64,000 nt of DNA from assembly GCA_025084515.1 (NCBI GenBank), contig JAJAGP010000553.1, forward strand, positions 302,121-366,120, read 5' to 3'. Below the pieces are notes generated by a model. It had not been told where the DNA came from. It worked only from the letters and a program-made list of their open reading frames with translations, and did not search any database. How positions within the stretch are numbered: position 1 is the first letter of the stretch; every line of letters begins with the position of its first letter. Below are positions 12,375 through 24,094 of the stretch, piece by piece. Source of the stretch: Ancistrus triradiatus (taxonomy: Eukaryota; Chordata; Actinopteri; Siluriformes; Loricariidae). A program made the translations under genes and the position numbers.

Positions 12375-12560
12375 AGTGGTAAACTGTAGTAGTAAACACC
12401 ATGATGTTAATCTCTCCATCCTCGTGACTTGGGTTTGAGTCCTGGCAGATCCCTCTGGCCAGGTCGGACATCACATAGGCAAATAATTGACTGAGGGAGG
12501 AGAAGGCAGAAAGGGGGCATCTCCTGGCACTGCAACAGTGGCAAATTTAGTACACAATTT
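12375..12560 (+). repeat. tRNA-headed SINE (family S2, copy 1)
   Basis: It contains a B-box-like ggtttgagtcctggcag, followed by a body with ggtcggacatcacataggca and a later gcaactg-like cactgcaacagtggca block. The same order of blocks appears at about 35985-36150 and 62490-62640, all in plus orientation. The A box is weak. Confidence 0.45.
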
Positions 12561-12835
12561 ACAGTACCACATCAATGCTGGGATAGGTTTACCTCTCACC
12601 CCCTGGACCTCCAATTGGCATAAAGTGGGGTAGGGGAAGTAATTTCAAAATTCATTGAATTGATGAGAATTCATTTTGGAATGCCATTCAATTGGGACTG
12701 CTGTTAAATTACACTGTACAAGTAGGAATAGCACAGGATTGGGTGGCAGGGTTTGAATCTGCTGTACATCTATGTAGTTTTTTTTCTGTAATTCTAATTT
12801 CATTTGTGTTACTTTTTGTAACAGTTGCTGGTCAC

Positions 12836-13849
12836 TAGGGCTGCAACTAACGATTATTTTAATAATCGATTAATCGGTCGATTATTTTTTTCGATTAATT
12901 GATGAATCGGGTTAAAAAAAAAAACCTTTCCATGTCTTTATTCAGAAATATAACATTAAATAACACAGCAAATAAGTGCTTACAATAAATTAATAATAAT
13001 AAATTAAATGTATTAATAATTTAAAATAACAAATTAAATAATAAAGAAAAATAAGTGCATCTCTGATGCAAACCCTACATACAAACTCATTCACTCCCTT
13101 TCTTTAGGAACTTTGCATTGCAAGCCAAAAATGTTAGCATGGCAACATGCTCCTGGCTAAAGCTGGCTCTGTTTTTAGAGACTATATTTCCTGCCGCAGA
13201 AGATAGACGCTCAGACAGTGTTGAAGTAGCAGGAATGCATAAATAGGACTTGGCTAGCCTGGCCAATAAAGGATATCTGTCTCTTAACGCCATCACTGTC
13301 ATTATCCAGCTAACAAGCATCAGCCGTGCTATGTCCATTCACATAGTGTGAGTGCGCCGTTACGTGTCCTCACTCCGCTTCGGAGCAGACTCGGGATGTT
13401 GTGGTGACTTGCGCTGTTGTTGAGCTCCCTTCATCCTCATCGGTCATCGCAGCGGCAGCGTGGGTCGCCGCGGTGTTCCGGGTTTGTTCCATTTTGAAGT
13501 GAGGAAAGATGTTTTTGTTTCGAGGGCTGTATCAGCACCATGCCCGTACCGGGCTGAATCACTTTTGCAAAGTTTGCATGTTACACATTTTTTAGTTGTG
13601 TGAAGCGTCAATCCTTAACGCAAACTTGTTTTGAAGATTCCGCGTCCGCACCGGCTCCGCCTCGCTCCGTTCAATCGCTCGTATTTTTTTTTTCCCAGCG
13701 TTGACAAAGTGCCGCAAGTAACGTAAGAAGATATGATAAGGCGGGGGAAACATAAATCATGCGACACAACGAATCGCTAATGAAATTCATTCTCGACACT
13801 TTTAATAATCGATTATTATCGATTTTATCGATTCGATGTTGCAGCCCTA
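12836..13849 (-). mobile_element. hAT transposon, nonautonomous, 1014 bp, with 8-bp target duplication
   Basis: The ends are perfect 12-bp inverted repeats (tagggctgcaac / gttgcagcccta). The flanks are identical octamers, CTGGTCAC at 12828-12835 and 13850-13857, as hAT insertion produces. Minus strand 13338-13087 encodes 83 residues of the hAT C-terminal dimerisation domain (RYPLLARLAKSYLCIPATS, then SERLSSAAGNIVS). Near 13500-13620 the minus strand still resembles the BED-finger region (VTCKLCKSDS). Most of the catalytic domain between the two is deleted. The perfect duplication suggests a fairly recent insertion. Confidence 0.92.
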
Positions 13850-13857
13850 CTGGTCAC

Positions 13858-15162
13858 AACTGCAACTCCACTCTGAAATTAGTTGTGACAGTGTGAACTG
13901 AAGAATTTTCTTGCGGTGCAAAACAGCACATTTTTTCCCAAATGAGCGTACACATTAATTACTGATCATCGAGTTAATATGTCAGTTATAGTCTATGACT
14001 GGTGGTTTTAACCTATCAGGAGGGCAAGAAATCACAAGATAGTATTAACACCAACCACTTATGTGAACAGCACGTTACTCTTCATCTCCCCTGGAGGGGT
14101 GCAGTGATCTGACTAGGTTGTTTTACAAACTGCCATGTCATAGTCAGTTTCAAATGAGTATGACATCAACAGTGTTGATACTGTTTAACTTGGTAGGGTT
14201 CAGAATTCATCAGGTTGTGTCTTCCACATTAAGTTAACCAGAATTTCCAAGACTTCGAATTAATAAATCACAAACAATCATTGCTGATTATTTTATTCGT
14301 ACAAATCTAACAGTTACATGATACTATATTTCAGCACAAATTCCATTCATGATTTTATATAAAATGTATGGGTGTTAAAAATATCAAAAGACAATGTAAC
14401 ACAATAGCAATATCCCAATACTGACAATATAGTTTTAGGAAATAAAAAAACAGAAACTTTTGTATAGCAACTGTGTTGACATGATCTGTGGTAAATTCCC
14501 GTGAACTGCCAATGTGGTATATTGGAAAATGCTGAATTATTCCTTTAAAAGAACATAAATTAACTAAGCCTACTGTTTGGTTTGAACTTATGGTTTTATG
14601 TTTACACTGAATATATGCTAAAATTGCTATTAAAAATAGCATTACGTACAGTGTATAATGTGTGTGAATTTTCATGACTACAGCTGACATGGTATTGCTT
14701 TGACTATCTTACAGTAACACTGCTTCTTATTATTATCATTCAAGATGATTCAATCAAAGTATAAAGTTTGTAGGGGTTAGGCTAGTTTTCCCTCATACAG
14801 TTGTGTAGTGCAACTGATATTGCATACATTTTAATGTTAGAATATGGATTATTTTAAGCCTCTTTTCATTTTAGGTCATTTTATGCCATTTAGGACACTT
14901 GAGTGTGCAATTTATTTGTCATACAAAACAGCCTTAGAGCCTTGTTAAACCCATAATCATAATGAATTTAAATGTTTAGTTGGATGGACATCTGCTTGTT
15001 GTTTTGTTGTCTTGCTTATCATAATAATGCTCATTTGGATTACTGTGTATTCTATGAATCTGTCTGATTTACCCAGCCATACAAATGCTCTTAGTACAAG
15101 TGTGCAAAGGAAAAATGTGCGTCTATTTTCAATAAATCGTTTTAGGAAAGGGTGCAGAGATA
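13858..15162. other. Intronic, no exon seen
   Basis: No coding exon, RNA gene or clear mobile element recognised. Confidence 0.4.
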
Positions 15163-15494
15163 GGGCGGAATTGTGGCGCAGTGATTAGTGCTGTCACCCC
15201 ACATCTGCAAAGGTCCTAGTTCTATTCGCTGTGTAGAGTTTTCACGTTCTTCCTGTGTCGGCATAGGTTTCCTCTGGGTACTCCGGTTTCCTCCCACATT
15301 GCACATTGCAAAGACAAACATTAGGTCAGTTGGCATGTCTGCCATGTCCTAGCATGAGTTAGTAAGCTTGTGTGCATGTGAACTGTGAAGGATTGGCACC
15401 TTGTCTGGGTTCCTGGCTTGTGCCCCTTGCTGCCAATTAGGAGCTGGATTAAGTGGATATGAAAATGAATGAATGAATGAATGAATGAATGAAT
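15163..15494 (+). repeat. V-SINE-like retroposon with (AATG)n tail
   Basis: It has a tRNA-like head (ttgtggcgcagtgattagtg as A box; tcctagttctattcgctg as B box), then the conserved V-SINE body (tactccggtttcctcccaca), ending in a run of aatg units at about 15462-15494. This is the DANA/mermaid-type layout common in otophysan fish. Confidence 0.8.
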
Positions 15495-17890
15495 GTGTGA
15501 TTGAGTATGTTAAGCTTCAAACCCAATACATCCAAAATAGAGTCAGTACCAATGCAACCCATAAAAGGATAAAGCAGGTTGCTGAAAAATGATGTATAGG
15601 GTAATTGTTGTTATCATCTCTGTTGTCACAATTCATGTTTTCCATTTTAGTGCATTGTAAGGACAGCTGTCTTCTAGAACAGTAGTTCCTTGTCCTGGAC
15701 ATATAGCATTATATCTTCTCTAATACACTGGATCAGTGCTGAGAAAAAAATGGTGTATGCAGTGCAGGGAAAGGGAAAGTGCATTCATAAGTTAACATGT
15801 ACCAATGTATACAGTTAAGCCAATATTTCTTTCAGATTTTTTTTGTTTTAAGATTTTTTTTTTGGGTAATTTACTCATGGTTTATGAATCCTATGCTTAG
15901 TGGATTATAACCTTTCATACAGAATATGACACAAACAGTATCTGCTCAGACCTTGAAAATTCAGTTTATGTTTTTAAAAAGTATAGTTAGTGGAACACTA
16001 CACTACTAGTTCCTTCAGTGGAATATTGTATAGACTCTCCAGTATCTTCCCAGATAAATGTATTGTACTTCATTTGATGGGTGACATTGGGTAGCATAGG
16101 TTCTTTCATCAGTTTGCAAAATGTTTCGCTGTAACATGGAAAGAAAACTTTTCTATATGGTCACATTCCTAGCCCATAAGTGTTATTAAGTTGCACATGA
16201 TTGTTCAAAATGAAAACCTGATTTCTTCAAAGTAGGCTTAGTATATTAGAATTATTTTGATAATAATGCAGGTGTTTTAAAGTCACATGCCTCCATTGCT
16301 CCACTTCCAGTGAACAAATAAAGTCTGGTTGTGTAATACAGGAGTCATTAGCATCTTAATGGCACTCGGCAATGGCTTCACTGGGAAAGAATGCTTGTTT
16401 AGATGCTGCTGCTGTCTACCCATGTGGAGAGCTGCTTCCATCTGTGCCAGCCAGCTCTGTGCCGTGTTTGTAAGACCAGTCCAAAATTGGATTAATCAGC
16501 AATTGTTGAGCAACTTTTTTGCCATTAAATGTTATCGTGGTGCAGTGGAAATATGTAGAAGAGCTGGACCATTGTAAGGAAAAATAGTTGGCAAGTGTTT
16601 GTGCAGTGGAAATATTTTAGGTTTAGTATTGGTTTGTTTAGGTACAAGTGCTTGTATAGTCATGTTTAAATAATTCTCTGTCTATGCTGCTACTGTGTAT
16701 TTAGAGATCAATTTAATGGCTCTATATTAACATGTTTACAAAAGGAATAGAGATTTAATTATTTTGTCTGAAGCATTGGTATCAGGCACATTCAGTCTGT
16801 TTTCTAGGATTGGTGTTCATATTTGCCGTGATCCTTTTCCAGTCCTTTCTGCTTGATTTGCTTGTTTTGATTGATTGCCCTCTGTTTATACAGGTCACAT
16901 ATAACAGACCAGCAGTAGTGAATCATCTCATTTGATTTGTCAAAACGAAAAGATTCAAGTAAATGTTCAAGAATATATTATTGCTTGCGGTTAAACAAGT
17001 AAAAATATCTGCAGTACAATTCATTTAGCACTGCAAATGAACAGAAAAGTTCAATGGCACCTATAATATCTGTATTTCCAGTGTTTGATGAGGTGGCAGT
17101 AATTGAGCTGTTTTCAAGAAACCCTTTATGGAAAAAGAACAGAAATGGAAACATTGAACAAAACACAGCAAGTATTTGAGTACAAATCCCTCCAGTGAAG
17201 ACTAATGTGAAGAGCCTTTGCTGGTACTATTTAGGGTTGATATTATTTATGTCTGCCATGTCAGTCCTGTTAAACATGATATGAAACAATTTTATAATAA
17301 GAATATAATAATAATATTACATTTAAAATCAGCAATGAAATTCACCCCTATTCTCAGACTTTCCTTTATGGACAGGACTGCTTTTTTTCTTACTGTGTCC
17401 TTAGAACCAGTTCAGTTCACTCGCTGCATACTGAGCTGCATTTTTTACTGAGGCTTGTGTAACCCGTCAAGAACCAGTTTTATCCAGTCAAGCCACAGTG
17501 TAACTGATTCTGAAGAGGCAAGTGAGGCAAGTGTCTGAAATGTTTCTGCTTGTGCTGCTCTAGTAACATAAGCACTTCTCCCAGATCTTAAGCAGAGGAT
17601 AAACACACATGATGCCTCTACTCCTGTTTCTGATTGATAAATAAAGATGCATTCTGGCAGGAGACATGTTTTTGACTTTACATTATGGGGAATATTTATA
17701 AAGTGTGTATCATAGGAGGAATAACAGTAACTAGTGCCCTAACTAATTCAAGGGAAAATCTGCTTAATTTTACTGACATTGTTTTACAAAAACACAAATT
17801 TAACAGATTTTTTTCAAGGAAAGTGCCACATTTCATAGCAGTTATTAAATAACAATTGGAAATTGCAAGGAAAGCTACAATAGTATCGCC
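15495..17890. other. Intronic; no exon; possible conserved noncoding patch
   Basis: There is no coding sequence that I can place. The patch at about 16330-16570 is of balanced composition and free of repeat motifs, so it is the best candidate in this intron for a conserved noncoding element. Only a cross-species alignment could show that. Confidence 0.3.
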
Positions 17891-18660
17891 TACCTTAATG
17901 TTTGAACGCAAGCCTCGGACATCCAGCGACGGTGCTAGGCTTCATGCTCTGTCTCAGACACGAAAATACTTGTTTTGACACCGTGTCTTGACACAGCCGT
18001 CCCTGCATCCACAGAATTTTTTTGGATCGACAGGCAGCGCCATGCTCGTTTTGCAAGATATGCAAGTCTCTACTCAAAAGAAGAACTTGAGCAGGGTCAA
18101 AAACCCGCACTGCTTTCAGGAATTCGACTACTTTGCTTTTTGCTCTCATCTGACTCATCTCCTTAGCAGTAATTCTGCCTAATCTTCTGAATAATGCAAG
18201 AAAACAACTGATGGGCACTGGTGTTTAACTCTGGTCAATAAGAGTGGGTTTCGTTTAGTTGTGCTTCTGCTGAAAAGAGCAGATCAATGACTTTGTTGTA
18301 TGCCTCGTGAATCAAAACATGTCGAGATTCGAACCAAGTAATCAACTGGACCTAGTCATTAAGGCAAGGATCGTGTTGGAGGTATAATAGTTCCGTCGAT
18401 AACTGTGTTTGGGGTGTCAGTGCAAGCTCTTGATCCCAAAACTCTGTGTAAACTTCCAGATGAGCTGTGTGGTACTGTACAGCTCGAGACCATGTACAGT
18501 TCCACCGTGTAATCACTGGTTCAGGTGGCAGTGCACGCTTTGCCCAGTCTTTTCTGTGATGGTTTGTTGGTTTGCCTAGTTTGCGGTTGGGCAATGCTTG
18601 AAGCCTTTTTTTACATAGCTCACCAACTTTTCGACTCTTGAAAACTGTCCTTTCCACAGC
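17890..18660 (-). mobile_element. Decayed hAT-like transposase remnant
   Basis: The minus strand reads in broken frames from about 18657 to 17895. The first part has RALPPEPVITRWNCTWSRAV and a downstream YHTAHLEVYTEFWDQEL, resembling the P-x-x-x-TRW block found in hAT-type and ZBED-like transposases. The second part has KSKVVEFLKAVRVFDPAQV, resembling the A-x-x-x-DPR block that follows. No termini or target duplication were found. It is not a gene; class assignment is tentative. Confidence 0.45.
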
Positions 18661-18819
18661 TCGCTAGTCAGAGTGTTATGCAATGAATTTGGCATGAGAC
18701 CTTGCAGTAAAGATTTGTAGGACTTTGTCATGTACGTTGCATTTTCAGTGATGAAAGCAGATACCTTGTTAAAGATTTTTAATTATGGCTTGTGAAACTG
18801 TGGTATTATAAATATAAAT

Positions 18820-18995
18820 GCAAATTTATATCACTTAGCAGACGCTCTTATCCAGAGCAACTTGCAGTTGATACATTCTTACACTACAAGCAATTGTGGG
18901 TGAAGGGCCTTGCTCAAGCCAACAGTGGCAACTTGGCAGAGGTGGGATTTGAACCATGGACCTTCTGGTCCATAGTACCTTAACCACTATGCCAC
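18820..18995 (-). repeat. tRNA-headed SINE (family S1, copy 1)
   Basis: Read on the minus strand it begins with a tRNA-like head (A box in a catagtggttaaggtac run, B box ggttcaaatcccacc) and ends with the widespread fish SINE tail (ctctggataagagcgtctgc). Five further copies occur in the window, all in this orientation. Confidence 0.8.
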
Positions 18996-19277
18996 CAAAT
19001 ATGACACTAAAAACAAAACTCTACCTATAAATTAGCTAAATATAAACTGCCAGGTAATACTGGGTTATTCTACCGTTTATGAGAAGTCAGCAGTGCAGGC
19101 TTTACCACAGTATGTCCTGGTTCAAATAGAATACCTTCTCTGTAGTAGGAACTAACTCAATTCTAAAACTGCAGCCTAGGAGTTAGAATTGACCCCAGTT
19201 CCTCTGTTAGAAATGTGAAAAGTTCATACTCCACTCAGTTTGCATGCCAAATCCGTAAGCATATTGTAGATATAGTA

Positions 19278-20768
19278 CAGTGGGGCAAAAAAGTATTTAG
19301 TCAGTCACTGATTGTGCAAGTTCTCCGACTTAGAAAGATGAGAGACAAACAAGTAAGATTTCAGGCTCTCACAGACCTGTAACTTCTTTTTAAGAAGCTC
19401 TTTGACCCTCCACTCGTTACCTGTATTAATGGCCACCTGTTTGACCTCGGTATCTGTATTAAAAGACCACCTGTCTACAATTGTCGGAAGAAAAATTGTA
19501 GATCTGCCAGCAGGAGGCTGGGAAAAGTGAATTACAATAAGCAGGTAGGTTGGGGAAATAAATCAACTTGGGAGCCATTTGTAAGACATCAAGACCACTG
19601 ATAATCTCCACGATCTGGGGCTCCATACAAAGATATCAATCCATGGGGTCAAGGTGATCATGCGAACGGTGAAGCAAAAAATCTTCAGAAAACTACCAGA
19701 GAATATGATGAATGGACATGCAGAGAGCTGGGGACCAAAGTAAAAAAGGCTACCATAGTAACACACTACGCCCGAGAGGGGACTCGGATGCTGCCGTGCC
19801 AGCTGTGTTTTCCCTGCTTAAGCCAGTACATTTGTCCACGCCCTCTGAAGTTCCAGAGAGAATATGGATGATCAGCAGAGATGGGAGAATAGCATGTGGT
19901 CAGATGAAACTAAATGACTTTTGGTTTAAAAAGTCAACTCGTCGGTGTTTGGAGGAAAGAAGATCTGAGTTGTGCAATACATACTGTGAAGCATGGGGGT
20001 GAAAAATGTTAATTCATGTTTGGAGGGCGAAGAATGCTGAGTTGATCCCAAAAACACATGGCCATACTGGGTGAAGCATGGGGGTGGAAAACATCATTGC
20101 TTGAGGCTGTCTTTCTGCAAAGGGGAAACGGATGAACTGATCTGTGTTAAGGGAAGAATGGAACGTTGCCATGTATCGTGGGGAGATGTTAGCCCAAAAC
20201 TTAATTCCATCAGTGAGAGCATTGAAGATGGAACGTGGCGGGGTCTTCCAGCATGACAATGATTCCAAACACACCACTCGCGGCAACGGAAGGAGTGGCC
20301 CATTATTAAAAAACATTTCAAGGTACTGGAGTGGCCTAGCCAGTCTCCAGGACCTCAGGCCCATAGAAAATTTGTGATGAGGGAGTTGAAAACTCCGTTG
20401 TTTGCCCCAAACAATCAATGCTCTAGAGGAGAATCTGCATGGAAGGAAGGGAATGGGCCCCCAAAAACCGGCTCCAGTGTGTGCACAAAACTTGGTGAAG
20501 ACTTACAGGAAAGTTTGACCTCTGGTCATTGCAACAAAGGTCTATGTTACAAAAGTATTGAGTGAACCAAATTTTGACCAAAATACTTATTCACCATTAC
20601 TTTACAATTAAATTTTTTTAAAATTCCTACAGTGTGATTTCGGATTTTTGTTCTCATTTGTCTTTCATAGTTGAAGTGTACTTGATGAAAATTTAGACTT
20701 CTTCATCCCTTTTAAGTTGGAAAACTGAACCATCAGTGACTGACTAAATACACTTTTTTGCTCCACTG
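19278..20768 (+). mobile_element. Tc1-like transposon, both ends present (family A, copy 1)
   Basis: It starts cagtggggcaaaaaagtatt after TA (19276-19277) and ends with the inverted form before TA (20769-20770), about 1.49 kb. The plus strand holds a transposase broken by many frame changes and stops. Recognisable pieces are a KVIMRTV-like run near 19650, a SDETK-like run near 19900, CRGGVFQHDNDSKHTTRGN-like near 20230-20285, and a PIEN run near 20360. It is the only plus-oriented copy of four. Dead but complete-ended. Confidence 0.9.
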
Positions 20769-20770
20769 TA

Positions 20771-22373
20771 TTTGTCAGGATTCTTGGTGGCATTCCAATG
20801 TCTGAAGTCCTGCTGAGAGATTTAGCGCACCTTGCGGGATGAATCAGTGATGTTTGGCAAAAAAAATCGCCAGGGACCAGGCATGAGAATACATGTCTGG
20901 AGAAACTTGAGATACGGGGGGTTTCAATGTTGGCTGAAAAAAGGTTGAGGCGTGAACTTTATTTATTTATTTAAATGTAATAAAATAAAGGGAATACGGT
21001 GAAGCTCAAAGGAAAACTGTGGTAATTTGAAAATGATTGCAAACCCACATAGTAGTTGCATGCGATGCCACCATTACAAACAATTTAGCAAAACAAAACA
21101 CATAGTAGGCATGCTTAGGCATGGCAGTTTCTGACATTAGCAGCTGTATTCTTACACCCACTTTTAAATTTATTTAGCACATTTGATTTTTTTTTGCCTT
21201 GTAGGAAATACATTTTTAGCTAAATATTCCCCAAACAAGTTGCCAGATATTTGTGTAGCTGGCACATTCAGCGAACACATTCAGGGATGGAGGGCGGAAT
21301 CAGTGAGGAGGCATCTGAAATATTCAAGGGGATAGTGGTAATTCAAGTGACATGTATTGTGCCACCACCCAAAGCAACACAGCACAGATTGAAAGATGCT
21401 ACAAAACAGTGCTAAAGTCCTGTCACTGATAGCAGTAGTTGCTGTTAGCATGATCAACTATATGTACACTGAAAGCAGAACAGCAATGCTAACAACACAC
21501 AACAAAACACACAAGCCAGTGAAACAAATTATCAAGTAAAATATCACACATGTGCAAGTAAACTTAAAAGTAAACCTTTACCCTGATATATGACCACTAA
21601 CTAGCTAAGCAAATTTGCCATGGTCCCATCTTGCCATCTCTGACAACCAGTTAATTCTCATGGGTGAGTGGAACCTCCTTAAGAGTTCTTCATTCATCTG
21701 CAAAATTTGAGAATTACCTTTCAAAAGTCACCTGAATCAGTTGGGCTTTGCATTTTTATAATCAATCTCTAGCAGTAAATTGGAACTGTTGTTTTGAAAA
21801 CTGTCCAAACTCCTGCTGCCACTTGGAGCTGGCATAGACTTTGTTAGCTGGGTAACATCAGATGACTATGCCTCACTCAGAGAAATGAGAGATATTTAAT
21901 TTTGGTTTCTTTATGTTCTTTGTCCAGCCATTTTCATATATTTAAATGAACTGTGGTTGCATGGTCAATCCAAGAGGCCTTGCCCACTATTGTCTAAAGC
22001 AAGGGTCAGTTGACTTACATGCATGACAGACTTTATTCCATTGTTTATTGTATCAAGTTCTACAAGGGGTTATCTAATTTGGAGCATATAGTGCTGCTTT
22101 TAAAGTTATTGATGGATGTAAGGGAGCAAAAAATCAACCTCATCTAAGCTCCTCTTACTGGGACAACAACCCTAATGCAGCTGTGATGGAAGCCTATGAT
22201 TGCCATTTAGCATCATGCAAGTTGCATTGCAAAATCATCACAGATTTACCTCAGATCACATTTAATGTTAACTGGTGATCTTCAGCTCTATGCTACTCTT
22301 GCACATTAGGCCTTTGCCAAACTTCAGAAAGTAGTACAAAGATTGGGGACGTTTTCCAGCTGCTGAGACTGAA
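20771..22373. other. Intronic, no exon seen
   Basis: No coding exon, RNA gene or diagnosable mobile element. Confidence 0.4.
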
Positions 22374-22460
22374 GAAGTCACTTAGATGAGTGACGAAACG
22401 TTTCTCCGACAAAATCTATGTCCAGATGAGCAGATTCAACTTCTGAGATTTTCTTACATG
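22374..22460 (+). repeat. Possible retroelement 3' tail
   Basis: The run agatgagtgacgaaacgttt followed by ctccgaca resembles a tail sequence that I associate with dispersed fish retroelements (Penelope-like or LINE). Only one copy is in the window, so I cannot confirm it. Confidence 0.25.
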
Positions 22461-22564
22461 GATTATTGAGCATGCATCAAGACGCATTATTACATTCTGG
22501 TAGACACTTACAACTGTAGATCTATGTGACTTTCCTGAAATTGCATCTCTTTAATTTTTTTCAG

Positions 22565-22707
22565 GTGGTGTGAAAGGCAGGTGCTGTGGACTCCTGTCTC
22601 CTTCTTATCTCCTTTTCTGGTTCTCCTTCTATTAGAAGTCAGAATGGCGCTCTTTAGATGTCACGTGACACTTTCCCTTCAGCGTAACCTGCGTCATGTG
22701 GCTCCAG
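22565..22707 (+). CDS. abat: abat exon 2: start codon and mitochondrial presequence
   Basis: The acceptor ttttttcag ends at 22564 and the donor gtaaga begins at 22708. Coding starts at ATG 22644 and gives 21 codons plus one base. The peptide MALFRCHVTLSLQRNLRHVA is basic and amphipathic with no acidic residue, as expected for a mitochondrial matrix-targeting sequence. An in-frame stop lies upstream, so this ATG is the natural start. The extra base joins the next exon to make the Gly of PGYRYVSK, which aligns with human PGSRHISQ. Bases 22565-22643 are 5' UTR. Confidence 0.9.
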
Positions 22708-24046
22708 GTAAGAGTTGAGGGTAAAAAGTTTAGAAAGCTCAGAGAGATAGAAGAATCATAAATCATATATTGCACTTTCAATAATCATTTTTTGTGTTGA
22801 ATAATCTGTTAAGGCAACAGAGATCCCATTTTGGCAAGCCTACACTTTCTAGTGAATGATTTGACTAAAGCCATGAGTGCAAAGTTCAGGGTTGAAGTTT
22901 AACGTGCAAATAAGTAACTTATTATTAACAGCTGTTATTCCTTTCTGTGTAGCGATGAGGTTGGTGTGTGCATGAGTGTGTGTATATGTGTATGTCAAGT
23001 CAAGTCAGATCTATTTATATAGCGCTTTTTACAATGGAGCATTGTCTCAAAGCAGCTTAACAAGTTTAGATTATCTCCTAATAACTTCGTCCAATCCCAA
23101 ATTGAGCACGCCTAGGTCGACAGTGGAAAGGAAAAACTCCCTGAGTGTTATAGGAAGAAACCTTGGGAGGACCAAGACTCAAAAAGGGACCCAACCTCCT
23201 TGGACGGCGTAGATGATAAATCTAAGAACGAAACTAAAGTCATGGAGTCAAAGTTCTAATAAAATGTGAAGTATGCACATCGGCATTAAGTGGCCCGGGT
23301 ATGGTGGGGCTGGAGCTGATGACGGAAGCAGCTTGAGTGGAGCTGCAGCGGATGAACATCATGTGTGGGGCTGGAACCGGCACCGGAACACAGCTCGGAG
23401 AGAAAACAGAAAATGCAATTAGTTATTGATTAAGAGCACAGTGTCTATTAACAATCACTGATGCCATGTGTAGTGTGAGACCCCGGCAGCATTAGCTGTA
23501 GCAGCATAGCTAGAAAGAGGAGAACTGGTAGGCAAACACAGCCAAGAGGGATCCCATGAGGACATTTGGCAACCCCACTGGAGGCAGAATACATCAAACC
23601 CAACGTCTCTGATCCACCATAAGGCTTTTTGACTATGAACCCCAGCTCCTGCCGCTTATTCTAAGGCAAGGATGCCGAGTCAGATCACGAGGACCTAAGC
23701 CCAGTTCCAGTCCAGACCTCCCACTCGACAACTCCTCCCAGGCTAACGGACAAGGCAGGCAGAAGAGCCGACAATGACTCCAGACTCCGGCCCCCCAGTG
23801 GCACAAGCCATGCATCCCAGTCCTAAATCTCGTCAAAAAAGCCTGTGTAAATAGGTATGTCGTTAGCCGAGACGTAAAACTTTGGAGAGTGTCTGGAATC
23901 CTCGAACGAAAGTGGGAAGTTTTATTCCATAGTTTGGTGGGCCCATGTATGAGGAAGCCTCAGAGAGTCCCCCTGCTGTGACTTTTTTAATTACTTCTAG
24001 GAACTAAAAGAATTCCTGTACCCCCTGCGCAACGAAGGTGAACGAA

Positions 24047-24094
<48 letters not shown>

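Larger units (their letters stand above)
11444..22564 (+). other. abat: abat intron 1 (about 11.1 kb, if exon 1 is right)
   Basis: It holds a hAT copy, three SINE copies, a hAT-like transposase remnant and a complete-ended Tc1 copy, each listed separately. The stretches 13858-15160, 15495-17890 and 20771-22560 hold no coding sequence that I can recognise. Confidence 0.45.

Noticed and set aside
13087..13338. 83-codon frame as a possible host ZBED-like gene
   Set aside because: It lies within a hAT element with exact target duplication and only covers the dimerisation domain.
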